Below, piece after piece: positions 1 through 9,032 of a DNA stretch of 47,286 nt. Positions within the stretch are counted from its first letter, which is position 1. Each line of letters opens with the position of its first letter. A program made the translations under genes and the position numbers. Under the pieces are notes generated by a model that was given only the letters and a program-made list of their open reading frames with translations, did no database searches and had not been told where the DNA came from. This DNA is from Clostridiales bacterium (GTDB lineage Bacteria > Bacillota > Clostridia > Lachnospirales > WQUN01). The stretch lies in assembly GCA_031269465.1 (NCBI GenBank), contig JAISZB010000033.1, positions 1 to 47,286 of the forward strand, read 5' to 3'.

Positions 1-456
1 CCCAACTTCCGCTATGATGTGTTCAACGTCAACGGCATTTCAAAAGCAAAGCTCATGGAGATGGAAGGCGCATTGAGGCTGATCTTTCTTCTCGATCAGG
101 AGATTGGCAATGATTTAGGAGAGTTGCCGGAAAGGCATCTGTACGTCGATCAAGAAGCAGGCAAGCTTGGCAATGATGAGAAGATTGTCGTTGCGGCTTG
201 GATTAAAGAAGTTATAAGAATAAAGTATTTTAATGAAGATAAAACTAGGTTTGACAAGTTCGTCGGAAAGGGGAGAAACATCATGGCTTTCTATCAAGAA
301 TATTGGCCTGAGGCATGGCAAGAAGGCAAGAAAGAGGGAATCGCCGAAACGGAAAGGGAGAAGGCGGAATCCCTGGCTGAAGCAGAAAGGGAGAAGGCCG
401 AGTATGGCGCATACACGCACATAAGAGCCTACTGCTTTTCATATAAATCCCTATGA
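1..456 (+). CDS. Rpn-family nuclease/transposase-like protein, C-terminal part
   Basis: The frame is open from the first base of the window, so the N-terminal part lies outside. The visible part has the sequence style of the C-terminal half of Rpn (PD-(D/E)XK, recombination-promoting nuclease / putative transposase) proteins: a helical middle segment (GALRLIFLLDQEIGNDL), then a charged tail with repeated EREKAE units after a QEGKKEGIAE segment, which is typical of this family. The nuclease catalytic residues would lie upstream and are not visible. The last roughly 10 codons and the stop are encoded inside a repeat module that starts near 430, so the native C terminus has been replaced. The family is inferred from sequence style only. 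The gene is either a 3'-truncated functional copy or a decaying one. Confidence 0.55.
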   Translation, partial: PNFRYDVFNVNGISKAKLMEMEGALRLIFLLDQEIGNDLGELPERHLYVDQEAGKLGNDEKIVVAAWIKEVIRIKYFNEDKTRFDKFVGKGRNIMAFYQEYWPEAWQEGKKEGIAETEREKAESLAEAEREKAEYGAYTHIRAYCFSYKSL

Positions 457-547
457 AGCTTCGCTTCACCACTAAAGATGAAAATATTAAGCCATATGTG
501 TGTTTGAGGCATGGATAAATGTCCATAAAATGCATTTTCGTACTAAA
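430..547 (+). repeat. PE module, outer arm plus 100-bp extra module only
   Basis: Begins TACTGCTTTTCATATAAA and continues with a module found three more times (5258-5373, 18874-18994 and 40147-40263), ending CATTTTCGTACTAAA. The palindromic core of the PE family is missing here. It contains two small inverted repeats, GAAGC/GCTTC and ATGGA/TCCAT. It lies exactly between the 3' end of the Rpn-like gene and the 3' end of the DUF362 pseudogene. Confidence 0.85.
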
Positions 548-1607
548 CTATCTGTTTGAGTCTGTTCTCTTCCCGCTGGCACAGGCCCGCTCTGAAAGCC
601 TTGCAAACCGTCAACGAGTACATAATTCCGCAGGTTTCAATATGAAGTAGACGTAACTCCATTTGTCCAAATCTCCATCTGACATCTTGTGGGATACCAT
701 TTGGGTTTTGCACGGATTGTCTTCTGCGACGCCATAGATATTTCCCGGAGTGACTCCGAGGCTTATATTCTTGATTCCTCCAGTGAAAACTACGCCTGAG
801 GCAGTTTTGAGGCACGGGAGGCTTATTACAATGTCTGCTTCATAAAAAGCTTTCGGGAGATAATGCTCATCATGCAAAATGAGCCTCGGATCTGATACTT
901 ATACAATTTCAGGCGCGTCATATTCACGCCAAGCTCCGCAATCCTCCTCAAATCCTTAAAACCATCAGCCTCAGGCATAAAATCTTAAGTGTAATTGAAA
1001 TATTCCATCACATCTTTGGTTCTACCAGTCGCGGGGCCTTCCATGATGTAAATCTTTCCGTCTGGATTAAGCTTTCTCACATTTTCGATGAGAGCCTTTG
1101 CTACCTCCAGTCAGCTGTTATTCCATTTACTGTCTGTTCAAGAAGTTCTCCGGTAGAGTCTACCCTCATTTGAACAAGATTGGGTTTTATCACAACTGTA
1201 TGGCCATTTTGGATCAAATCCCCGAATTCATCTGAAGCGTAGAGAACTTCTTCCATCATTTCTCGAATTTCTTCCATTGTTATATCTTCGGCATTAAGCT
1301 CCTTCGATTTTGCTATGCATATTGCGGCGCCTTCCTGAAAAGCCGCCTCCTCTGGAACAGACGCCTCTTCAGAATTCGTTTCCTCTGCCGCAAGCTCCTG
1401 TTCTGCAATCGGATCGTCCACTGCCTCATTTGCCTGGATCAGGCACGGCTTCTCAGTCTGCGCAAGAATCTCGCCGACTAAAGGTTTATTGGCTGTCTGT
1501 GGCGGTTTCGCATGGCAAGCCGACGCTAACAGCATTACGGACAAGCCAGGATTGGTTGCATTCAGAATTTTTATAGCTATTCCGACGGTTTGCAAAGTGA
1601 CTGTCAT
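548..1607 (-). pseudogene. DUF362-family protein, frameshifted pseudogene
   Basis: Reading the minus strand in successive frames gives the DUF362 motif series in order: VVIKPNLVQMRVDS (about 1190-1150), GITADWR, then after a frameshift near 1098 LNPDGKIYIMEGPATGR, an in-frame stop near 987, a further shift near 910, then EADIVISLPCLKTASG and FTGGIKNISLGVTPG (about 840-745), and after another shift near 630 NYVLVDGLQGFQSGPVP (about 630-580). DUF362 proteins are iron-sulfur-linked proteins of uncertain function. The N terminus looks like a lipoprotein or secretion signal (MLLASAC), followed by a Glu/Ala-rich spacer. At least three frameshifts and two stops make it non-functional. The 3' end stops exactly at the repeat module at 547. 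Confidence 0.8.
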
Positions 1608-1838
1608 TTTGAATAATTTTGTCGTTAATGTTGCTATATTTATCCATATAATTTATTAAAACATAAACATCATCTAAGAATTATACAAATTCATTGATAA
1701 ATTTTGCAAATTTAAACATATATTCTCTTAAATTTTGAACTTTTCTGCAAGAATTTTATGCTCTTTTGACTGGTGAATAATGCAAATAGAGTTGTCGGAA
1801 CAGTTCCGAATTTTTCAGTTCATTTCACCCTGCTCCAA

Positions 1839-3035
1839 CTAAAAGCTTTCAGTCAAATGGGAAGGCCTCAAAGTAAAGACCTTCTGCAGTACGGAAAAAT
1901 TCTTATGAAGCTGTAGATCACGGCGGCTCATCAAAGCGTTTTCAAGCGTGCGATGCCCCGTGACAAGCTGACTCAGAGCAGGCATCTCCAATGTTATATC
2001 TGCTTCTTTGCCCACTCTTGTGACTCGTGAGCCCTCCTCACTGTATTCTACCTGGAAGATGCCGTTATTTGCAGACAATTGCGGATCTCTGACCTCCAAT
2101 GTATATACTCCGCTTCCTTCTGGGTGCCGCATAATCTCCAAGGCCTTTTCTACATTTATAATGCGTGTCATATCACGAGGCATCAGCTTTAAGGTGAAGC
2201 TGTGATTCTCGGGAATGATATCTGTAAAACCAATAAAGGTAGGAGCCTGCCAGACAAGATCCTTATGCTTTTGCCATTGCAAGACGTAAAGAAGGGAAAG
2301 AACTCCATACAAAGCTTCAGATGAGGCAAACGCCACTTCCAGTATTGTGATTTGCCGATCCTGATTTTCATCTTCCTGCTTTAGCTGTATATATCCTTTT
2401 GGCTTGCCGCTCTCGTCCTTCCAAATGTAGGTGCTGATGCCAGTTTTATATGGATCGTTATTCGCAAATATCTTCCATGCCATTTGATCAGGCCATACAT
2501 CCCTCGCTATCGCATGATTCAGCCCCTTTATGTAGCAGCTGTGGATATACTGAAGATCATCCAGCGAATCTCCTGGAAAATGCTGGTTGAATGAGCCTTT
2601 GAACTTTAAATGGGTAAGGCAGTGAATGGGCACGCGTATTTCCATGCGGCAATTGCAGAGTTCATATCCCATGCGTCGATAAAAGGAGTGCGAGAAAGGA
2701 TTCAAGCAGCTGAACACTGTGCCGTACTCGTATTCCGTCTCGAATATCTCGTGTAAAATCCTGAAAATATTGCCGTCTCTCCGGTACTCAGGAAGGCTGC
2801 ATACGCCCGAAATGCCGCTCATTCCCACAGTATGGCCATCAAAGCGCATAGCATACGGAATGCTTGTCACGCATGAAACCAACTTCTCGTAGTCAAAGTA
2901 TCCCCAAGTCCATTCTGAAGGCCTTGGATACGGATCCTCAAACTCTTCTGCAAAATCTCTGCGCAAGCCAAATGATAGGCAACTTATTTTTTTAGCTTCA
3001 ATATTTTCCTCAGGATCCAGTTGACGAATTTCCAT
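1839..3035 (-). CDS. GNAT N-acetyltransferase, Eis-like, with SCP2-like C-terminal domain
   Basis: This 398-residue protein matches the Eis-type acetyltransferase architecture in length and layout: an N-terminal GNAT domain (acetyl-CoA loop region VCSLPEYRRDGN near residues 97-108, then NPFSHSFYRRMGYE), a second GNAT-like middle domain (about 150-280), and a C-terminal SCP2/sterol-carrier-like domain (about 290-395, with FQVEYSEEGSRVTRV and ADITLEMPALSQLVTGHRT). Family members transfer acetyl groups from acetyl-CoA to amines such as aminoglycosides or lysines; the substrate here is unknown. The ATG is preceded by AAGGGGAAGG at good spacing. It is monocistronic and cytoplasmic. Its upstream region contains a LacI/CcpA-type palindrome about 200 bp away. 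Confidence 0.85.
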   Translation of the reverse strand: MEIRQLDPEENIEAKKISCLSFGLRRDFAEEFEDPYPRPSEWTWGYFDYEKLVSCVTSIPYAMRFDGHTVGMSGISGVCSLPEYRRDGNIFRILHEIFETEYEYGTVFSCLNPFSHSFYRRMGYELCNCRMEIRVPIHCLTHLKFKGSFNQHFPGDSLDDLQYIHSCYIKGLNHAIARDVWPDQMAWKIFANNDPYKTGISTYIWKDESGKPKGYIQLKQEDENQDRQITILEVAFASSEALYGVLSLLYVLQWQKHKDLVWQAPTFIGFTDIIPENHSFTLKLMPRDMTRIINVEKALEIMRHPEGSGVYTLEVRDPQLSANNGIFQVEYSEEGSRVTRVGKEADITLEMPALSQLVTGHRTLENALMSRRDLQLHKNFSVLQKVFTLRPSHLTESF

Positions 3036-3231
3036 GTTGCTTTTCCTTCCCCTTTTTGATTAGCCTATGCTTAGGACTGGTTCAAAATCAATGCGGTCAA
3101 TCAGTTTATGCTAAGGGTCAATAATGACTGCATATTTGACTTTGCCTAGCTTATTTATATTTACTGAATATGAAAGCTCCTATTTTGGAGCTTAATTGTG
3201 CTCATTTTGAATGCTCTATCAAGCAAGCTCT

Positions 3232-3245
3232 TGCAAACGTTTGCG
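3232..3245. promoter_or_regulatory. Candidate LacI/CcpA-type operator palindrome
   Basis: The 12-bp perfect palindrome GCAAACGTTTGC with a central CG (3233-3244) resembles LacI/GalR-family operators and partly matches the CcpA cre pattern, with deviations at the outer W/A positions. It lies about 200 bp upstream of the Eis-like gene. No promoter could be placed next to it, so its role is only a suggestion. Confidence 0.3.
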
Positions 3246-3562
3246 AATAGCATGATGCTTCTTTTTGAAAGCTTTCTTATTGAAAGCTTCTTTTAGAGCC
3301 TTAATAATTCTACTCCACTAAATTTAGCTTTTCTTGTTTAGTTATGCATTTCCTATTTTATAAGTCTCTTAATCATTATAGCAGTGAAGCAAGAATAAAT
3401 AAACAGTCTTTGCTATGCTTCACAAAAATGACTGCATCAACTGCAGATTTTGGCGCTTTACAGTCTGCTTATAAGCTTTACTGATTTGCAGGCGCGCCTA
3501 ATTTTGGGCTTGAGAGTTTTCACGCTGCATAGTCAAGCTAAAACGAGAATTCATCAGCAAAT

Positions 3563-3665
3563 ATACTGCTTTTCATATGAAATTACCTTTTTTGGAGCTT
3601 GATTATACAGGCTTCAATGGATAATCAAGCTCCAAAAAAGGAACATTTGATGAAAAGCGGTATAT
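3563..3665 (+). repeat. PE element, short-loop form
   Basis: The ends are TATACTGCTTTTCAT and ATGAAAAGCGGTATA. The arms CCTTTTTTGGAGCTTGATTAT and the complementary ATAATCAAGCTCCAAAAAAGG flank a short 14-nt loop. The GCGAAATGCC apical stem seen in longer copies is absent. Confidence 0.92.
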
Positions 3666-4590
3666 CAGTGTATAATACAAAAACCTATGCATATCTGAAC
3701 AGGTGAGAGAAGTGTTTTCCTTAGATAGCCAATTAAGTCAACAAGTCCTATTTAGAGATTATCCTTTATAAAAAGGAGAGGTTGTTCTGAGTATCTTTAG
3801 ATGCTTTAATTATAGGCATTTTGGATATTTTGTGATAATTTCTAAGCATAAAAATGAGCATAGCCTCTTTAAATTTCATTGACTATATTACACTTCTCTT
3901 CTAAAAAAATATCTTAATTCTCCCAGCCTCAGCGGACCTTGCATTATTCAGAAAAATAGAATAAAATGAATATCTAAGTAATTCGCATCCAGGATTGTGC
4001 TTTTTAAAAATTGCAAATATTCGCTTTACTTGCATTGCTGCGCTAATTTCTGCTCTCTTAAATGGTAATGTACAAGCATAAAATGCCAAATTCTGTGCAT
4101 TCAAAAAGATTGGCTCTCTATGGGAAGCGCCGATTTTGTGGTCTGATATAGGGTGATTTAGGGGGCAATGCGCACCAAAATCAATGCATTTGACTGCAAA
4201 TCAGCAGTTAAATGCAATCCGCCCAAAAATGATATATGATCCCTCATCCAAAACTAGGATGGGAACACTTATTCAAAGGCGATGAATGCCATCAACCCGC
4301 CGCCTAACGTCTCAGGGCTAAAGGCCTTTGACATTTTAGGCAAAGGCATCTCGGCAAGCCCTTGTTGGCTGGCATAAGCTTTAACTGACTGCGCTGTCCA
4401 AGAATGCATAGACGGGAGCGGTCGAGCAAGGCCAGTCACTTAAGAGTGCGGAAGCCCCTGTCCATCAATGTGCAGCTATGCTACTGGCCGCGAGCCACGG
4501 AAATGTTTCAGCGCGGAACATTTTAAGAGTCGGAGGCTGAGCGTTAGGCTTGAAAGCTGTTGAGTCCCGAAATTATCCGCTGCGAAGCGC

Positions 4591-4653
4591 ATCGATATCT
4601 CCTCCCAGCCGGAAGGCGATATGCTGATATCGCCCCAGCCGGAAGGAGATATG
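4591..4653. repeat. Direct duplication of a segment of about 30 bp
   Basis: GATATC-(T/G)CC-CCAGCCGGAAGG-GATATGC occurs twice back to back (4591-4622 and 4624-4653) with a few differences. The unit also has internal inverted symmetry (GATATC...GATATG). No host gene was recognised. Confidence 0.6.
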
Positions 4654-5139
4654 CCGCAAGCGACAAGGCTGGCAAACGGCAGCGCGGGGCCGTAGAGCCC
4701 AGGCGTGATGTACAATGCGGTGGCGGCAACTCTGGAGGCCCATACCGTTCTTCCATATTTGGAAACATAGCCTGCAGCGTTGCAAGCTGAAGAAGCCGAA
4801 AGACGGCTTGGGAGTCGGATGCCGCCGCAGCGCCGATGATGTCGTGCGGCGCTGGAGCAGAGCGCTTGCTGAGAAGCGGCAAAGCTAGAGAGGCAAGGAA
4901 CGAGCCGTCCGGAATCCAGTTGCTTTATGATTGCGCAGGCTACACGAAGCCGATCGCTTTAGGCGCAGCTGTGAACCGATATAGTGAACTTGTTCTCAAT
5001 GCGCCGCCAATTCAGGCGTTGAAGACGTTGCCGAAAAACTCGCCGCCGCCAGCCTCGCTTCAACAATCGCGCTCGATCAAAGCAAGAAGGCTGGCTTTCT
5101 CCGTCTATAGAAAACAAAACTCAGAAACAGCGCTCAATG

Positions 5140-5373
5140 TATACCGCTTTTCATCAAATGTTTCTTTTTTGGAGCTTTATTATCCATTGAGTGGTGCGAA
5201 ATGCCGATTCAGCATTTTGCACTCGCTGTATAATCGAGCTCCAAAAAAGGTAATTTAGTACGAAAATACATTTTGTGGACATTTGTCCATGCCTCAAATG
5301 CACAAATGGCTTAATATTTTCATCCTTAGTGGTGAAGCGAAGCTTCATAGGGGTTTATATGAAAAGCAGTATA
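5140..5373 (-). repeat. PE element, composite form with extra module
   Basis: A complete composite copy in reverse orientation. The left end is TATACCGCTTTTCATCAAATG, then the inner palindrome with GCGAAATGCC, then the 100-bp extra module (read on the minus strand it contains GAAGCTTCGCTTCACCACTAA and the inverted repeat ATGGAC/GTCCAT region), ending GAAAAGCAGTATA. The module could encode a short MKLRFTTKDEN peptide on the minus strand, but the frame is not kept in all copies. Confidence 0.9.
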
Positions 5374-6053
5374 CATAAGATATTGTCTAGCACTAAATCG
5401 ATTATCCAAGATAGCTCCTGCGACTGACAAGGGCGAAGACGCTGCGAGAATCCCATTTTCATTTCTCACCTTGAAAGTGGAAACCAGGCATCAAAACAGG
5501 TGCATTTGACTGCAAATCAGTATAGAAATCCGAAGAATCTGCTTCGATTCTCCGAATAATCCGACAACGCTTCGAGGATTGCCACAGCACTTAACGCTCA
5601 GGCAAATTGAAGTTGAATTTCAAGCGCGGACAATCACGTTCTCATGACCTTTGGCTTTATCACGAAAAACGCGCGCAAATGGCTTGGAAAAGAGGCGCGC
5701 CGGAGGCAATCCGGCGTCCGCGCAACTTAATGCAATCTATATGCAAAAGGCGGCGCAACCGGCAAAATCGGAAAAAGGAAACTAAATCAAGCGTCGAAAT
5801 ATGTGCATGGCTATCAGCTGCTCGGCAGGGCGCAAGCGCCTGATGGAGGCAATGGCTTCATTTTCGGGAGGCGGCCGGGCGGATATTTTGAAGCGCACGC
5901 TGGACGGCGAGAAGACATCCCCAGACACAGGCTGCAAGAAGCTCAAGCCATTGGCTAGGCGAACGGCTATTCCAGCAGAAAGGAAGGGGCGCAATCCTCC
6001 CCCCGCCCATTGCCTGGCGGCATTTGAGGCGGGAGTCTCCTGCGCCAAATCTG
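5374..6053. other. Gene-free remnant region
   Basis: It holds a PE right-half fragment (about 5467-5524, ending TTGACTGCAAATCAGTATA), then decayed sequence. The part at 5554-5668 is colinear with 18355-18500. Frames across 5780-6050 are open for short stretches, but none has a ribosome site or a recognisable family. Confidence 0.5.
5554..5668 (+). repeat. Degenerate duplicated remnant, copy 1
   Basis: Aligns by eye with 18355-18500: GATTCT.C..ATAATCCG.CAACGCT, then a gapped GAG.ATTGCC..AGC, then AATTGAAG...AAGCG.GG.CAATC and TTGGCTTTAT. Both copies are broken by stops. The parent gene or element was not identified. Confidence 0.45.
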
Positions 6054-7745
6054 ATGAAAAAATACCTGTTATTCATTTTGCTTTTTTCAATAGCGCTTGC
6101 CTCTCCCGCGTGCAAAGCCAACGGGATAATTGAAGCAAAGGCGGCTAGTGATGATATTCCGCAATCATTTATCGCTACGGACGGCGATGGAAACCTCCTT
6201 TATGGGCCATCTGCAGAAGTGTCTGCGGAAGGGGCTCAGATGGCGCCAACCTACGAAACGCAGAGTCTCCAATCATCTGAGGCTCAAAATGATGCGGAGC
6301 CTAAAACTCAGACTGATTTTCTTGCCAATGCCGCAAGCGGAGAAGGCGTTTCGCCCTCCGATGCTCTGAACAACGCACCCGATCAGCCTTTGTCATCGCA
6401 AGCTGAACTTGAGCCAAGCGCAGCGCCCCCATTACAACATGCATCAGCTTCTGCGGCGCCTGACATGTCCAGAAGGCTTATGGCTGATGTCATAGAAAGT
6501 GAAAACGTTTTGGCTATCATAACTATTATTATTTTGATTGTACTGCTCTGCTCATCGTTCGCCCTCCATTTCAATTTTGTGGAAAGGCTGAATAAACTAA
6601 AAGCATACATAAAGAAAATCGATGTCCAAACTTCACGGACATCTATGGCAAACATTGCCGCAGAAGCGCCAAGCGCAATAGAGGAACTTAAAAATTCAGC
6701 GTCCCAGCTGAATAAAATCTGCGAGGAAATGCTGGAAACGCTTCAAGCGCTGAAGTCTGCGCAACTCAGTGATACGCTCAAATCTTCAGCTTCAAAGAGC
6801 CTCTCGAGCTACGATTCAGACGACTCCAGCTATGCCCCAATTTCTTCAGCGAAAAAAACAAGAAGCTCAAAGAGCAGCCAATCCTCCATTGACGGCGATT
6901 CCGCCTCTGCGCGTGAACAATATGACTTGGCAGGCATAAGTTTATTTGATGAAGTTGAAGAATCCTCCGCTAAGGAGGAAGATTCGACCTCCGCCGTTTC
7001 CAAAGAGCATTCCAACTCTTACAAAAAGGATGCTTCTTCCAGGAAAGGTCTCGACCCTCTCAAGGAAGATTTCGGTTCTTCCATTAAAGATTTCGATCCT
7101 TCCAAAGAGGATTTCGGGATTAAAGGTTTCGACCCACACAAATGGAACTCGGATGTCTATAATTGGGACTCTGACGCTTACAATTATGAGCCTGGAGATT
7201 CTATGGGCGATGCGTCAGCTACTGAAGAAAAGCCTGCCGATTCAGAAGATGAAGAGAACCTTGCTTTAGGGGATGAACCTGCAGCGGCGAAGGAAACTCC
7301 GGCCTTGCATTCAGGCGGGCGCGAGGCTTCCGGATCTCTGCATCGCAGCGATTCAATCCTAGGAGAGCTGGTAAGCGACTATAACGATGCTTTGGATAAT
7401 CCTGCAGCGAGAAACTCATTCAGAAAAAAGTACTCATGCCAAAGCTATGGATTGAGCGAAGATTCAAAATTCATGGCTAATATAATCCCCATTACTTTAG
7501 GCGATTTTGATATCTGCGATGACGGGATATTCTTTCTTGCAATTTTGGATGAATTTCCAGGCATGTCATATGTGCTTCCTAAATTCGGACTTAAGGAAAG
7601 AAGCGAAACAGATTTGATCGAAGGCGGGTTTTTTATATTATTCAATAAAGGAAGCGCCGACCTCAACTTGCATATAGTAAAGCCGGCCATCTTGACGCAA
7701 ACCAAGGGCGTTGCCCCGCTTCTTACCAAAGGGACGACGCAGTGA
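6054..7745 (+). CDS. Secreted or membrane-anchored acidic/Ser-rich protein with unknown C-terminal domain
   Basis: Chosen start ATG 6054 gives a signal-peptide-like N terminus (MKKYLLFILLFSIALASPAC). An in-frame TTG at 6024 is possible, but neither start has a strong ribosome site. The 563-residue protein then has a low-complexity Ala/Ser/Glu region, a strong transmembrane segment (ENVLAIITIIILIVLLCSSF, about residues 152-172), a coiled-coil-like stretch (VERLNKLKAYIKKID), a long Ser/Asp/Glu-rich linker with near-repeats (KEDFGSSIKDFDPSKEDFG), and a compact C-terminal domain of about 125 residues (from LVSDYNDALDNPAARNSF). That domain has alternating hydrophobic strands (DFDICDDGIFFLAILDEF, YVLPKFGLKERS, GGFFILFNKG) suggesting a small beta-rich fold. 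I do not recognise the family. The topology would put the C-terminal domain in the cytoplasm if the signal is cleaved. Confidence 0.75.
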   Translation: MKKYLLFILLFSIALASPACKANGIIEAKAASDDIPQSFIATDGDGNLLYGPSAEVSAEGAQMAPTYETQSLQSSEAQNDAEPKTQTDFLANAASGEGVSPSDALNNAPDQPLSSQAELEPSAAPPLQHASASAAPDMSRRLMADVIESENVLAIITIIILIVLLCSSFALHFNFVERLNKLKAYIKKIDVQTSRTSMANIAAEAPSAIEELKNSASQLNKICEEMLETLQALKSAQLSDTLKSSASKSLSSYDSDDSSYAPISSAKKTRSSKSSQSSIDGDSASAREQYDLAGISLFDEVEESSAKEEDSTSAVSKEHSNSYKKDASSRKGLDPLKEDFGSSIKDFDPSKEDFGIKGFDPHKWNSDVYNWDSDAYNYEPGDSMGDASATEEKPADSEDEENLALGDEPAAAKETPALHSGGREASGSLHRSDSILGELVSDYNDALDNPAARNSFRKKYSCQSYGLSEDSKFMANIIPITLGDFDICDDGIFFLAILDEFPGMSYVLPKFGLKERSETDLIEGGFFILFNKGSADLNLHIVKPAILTQTKGVAPLLTKGTTQ

Positions 7746-7953
7746 ATATAACGAAAAGCTTTTGCTGATTATCATAAGAACTGCATGCCAATTTGAAGCC
7801 AAATGCACCTATTTGGAGTTAAAAGCTATTCCTTAAATAAGACGCAGCGCCGAGAATTGCAAGCGGCTCGAAATAAAATCTCCTCATTTGCGGAAAAGCT
7901 GTGATTATCCACTTTCAAAGCGCGAATAATCGCACTCGCAACACTGCCAAGAT
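7746..7953. other. Intergenic space with degenerate PE pieces
   Basis: GAAGCCAAATGCACCTATTTGGAG (about 7792-7816, shortened here) and CTTTCAAAGCGCGAATAATCG are worn PE left and inner arms. No gene or terminator was seen. Confidence 0.45.
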
Positions 7954-8057
7954 TATACCGATTTGCAGTCAAATGTACCGACTTTGAACTCTATTATCCA
8001 TTGGCGAGTTATATAATCAAGCTCCAAAATCGGAACTTTCATATGCAAATCAGTATA
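7954..8057 (-). repeat. PE element
   Basis: The ends are TATACCGATTTGCAG and ATATGCAAATCAGTATA, with inner arms TTTGAACTCTATTATCC and ATAATCAAGCTCC. A second right-end fragment (AGGAGCTTTCATACGCAAATC plus AGCATA) follows directly to 8087, a partial tandem duplication. Confidence 0.8.
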
Positions 8058-8219
8058 AATAGGAGCTTTCATACGCAAATCAGCATACCTTTTGGCCTTC
8101 CAAGGATCAATGCGTCTGAGTGCGCATCAGTATAGCCTAATTACCTCAGCCTTAAAATGAAATAGCGACGCGCATCGGCGCATCTTTAAACCAGCGGCTA
8201 AGCCAAAGGAGGCTTTCAG

Positions 8220-8792
8220 TTGAAGACAGCAAGCAGAATCTGCAACATACTGTTTATATTAATTGTGGTCATCATCATTGCATTCTCCGGAACCATACTT
8301 CTCCTTCAACTTTTAGGCTACAAGCCCATGGCCGTTCTGAGCGGCAGCATGAGGCCTACATATCAAGTCGGAGCTCTCGTCTTTGTCAATACAAATTTGA
8401 GTCCCGAGGAAATGCAAGTAGGCGATCCAGCTACATTTTTCAGGGATGAAGACACATTCATCACTCACCGAATTGTTTCAGTAGATTTCGAGGCAAAGAC
8501 ATTTCGAACCAAAGGCGACGCCAACAATACTGAGGATGCGACGAACATCCCATTTGCAAACTACGTCGGGAAGCCGGTCCTTCATATACCGCAGCTGGGC
8601 TATGCCATGATGAATCTCAATACTACGAAGGGATTTGCCGCTGGAGCCATTTTAGTCGCAGTGCTCATAATCCTTTTCATTATACCTATTCTATTGGAAC
8701 CGGATAAGCCGGCTGCAAGCTCAGAAGCTCAAGCAAACTCAAACCCGGCCCCTCTGCAAGAATCTGAAAAGCCGCCGGCGCAACCAAACTGA
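8220..8792 (+). CDS. Signal peptidase I, SipW/ER type (S26B)
   Basis: This 190-residue membrane protease has a TTG start directly behind AAAGGAGG. Residues 9-33 form a transmembrane segment, followed by the catalytic motif VLSGSMRP (nucleophile Ser43) and ITHRIV (His83, replacing the lysine of the bacterial type, as in SipW and ER signal peptidases), then the conserved acidic motif TKGDANN. A second transmembrane segment (about 138-160) is followed by a Pro/Ala-rich cytoplasmic tail. Enzymes of this kind remove signal peptides from a restricted set of exported proteins. Candidate clients are the neighbouring signal-bearing proteins, but that is inference. A strong terminator follows one base after the stop codon. 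Confidence 0.9.
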   Translation: MKTASRICNILFILIVVIIIAFSGTILLLQLLGYKPMAVLSGSMRPTYQVGALVFVNTNLSPEEMQVGDPATFFRDEDTFITHRIVSVDFEAKTFRTKGDANNTEDATNIPFANYVGKPVLHIPQLGYAMMNLNTTKGFAAGAILVAVLIILFIIPILLEPDKPAASSEAQANSNPAPLQESEKPPAQPN

Positions 8793-8793
8793 T

Positions 8794-8838
8794 AAATCGG
8801 AGGCCAGCTTTGCGTCAAGCAAAGCTGGCCTCCGATTT
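8794..8838. terminator. Strong intrinsic terminator-like hairpin
   Basis: A perfect 20-bp stem (8794-8813 with 8819-8838) with a 5-nt loop GTCAA begins directly after the signal peptidase stop codon. The stem ends ATTT rather than a long T run, so it is symmetrical and could work in both directions. Confidence 0.75.
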
Positions 8839-9032
8839 AGTTCGCAGTATTTTCAGACTAATTTAAGCAATCCGCGCTAATATAGTTCCATTGACAACGG
8901 CTTCATCCCTCTTTATTGACTCGCATTTGATTATGCAAGTGAAAGCGGATAATCAAGCTTCAAATTCGGTATATTTGACTGCGCATCGGCATAGATGCCG
9001 AAAGAAGCGCTTTTCTAAGGAAGGTGCGCAAA

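Larger units (their letters stand above)
3036..5139. other. 2.1-kb gene-free region with repeat fragments
   Basis: No open frame here has a credible ribosome site or family motif. The AT-rich first half (3036-4150) holds a fragment of a PE left half near 3163-3195, one complete short PE (3563-3665) and a 12-bp palindrome (3233-3244). A PE right-end fragment lies near 4168-4206. From about 4250 to 5130 the base composition turns visibly richer in G and C, and the sequence reads like decayed coding DNA with many stops in all frames. It includes a duplicated segment of about 30 bp at 4591-4653. Its origin was not recognised. Confidence 0.6.

Noticed and set aside
4836..5258. Open frame of 140 codons in the gene-free region
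   Set aside because: No ribosome site or family motif, and the last third is encoded in a PE element.
5154..5348. Small protein MKLRFTTKDEN... encoded in the extra PE module
   Set aside because: The frame recurs because the DNA repeats, but it is broken by a stop in the copy at 430 and by a deletion in the copy at 18874, and it has no ribosome site.
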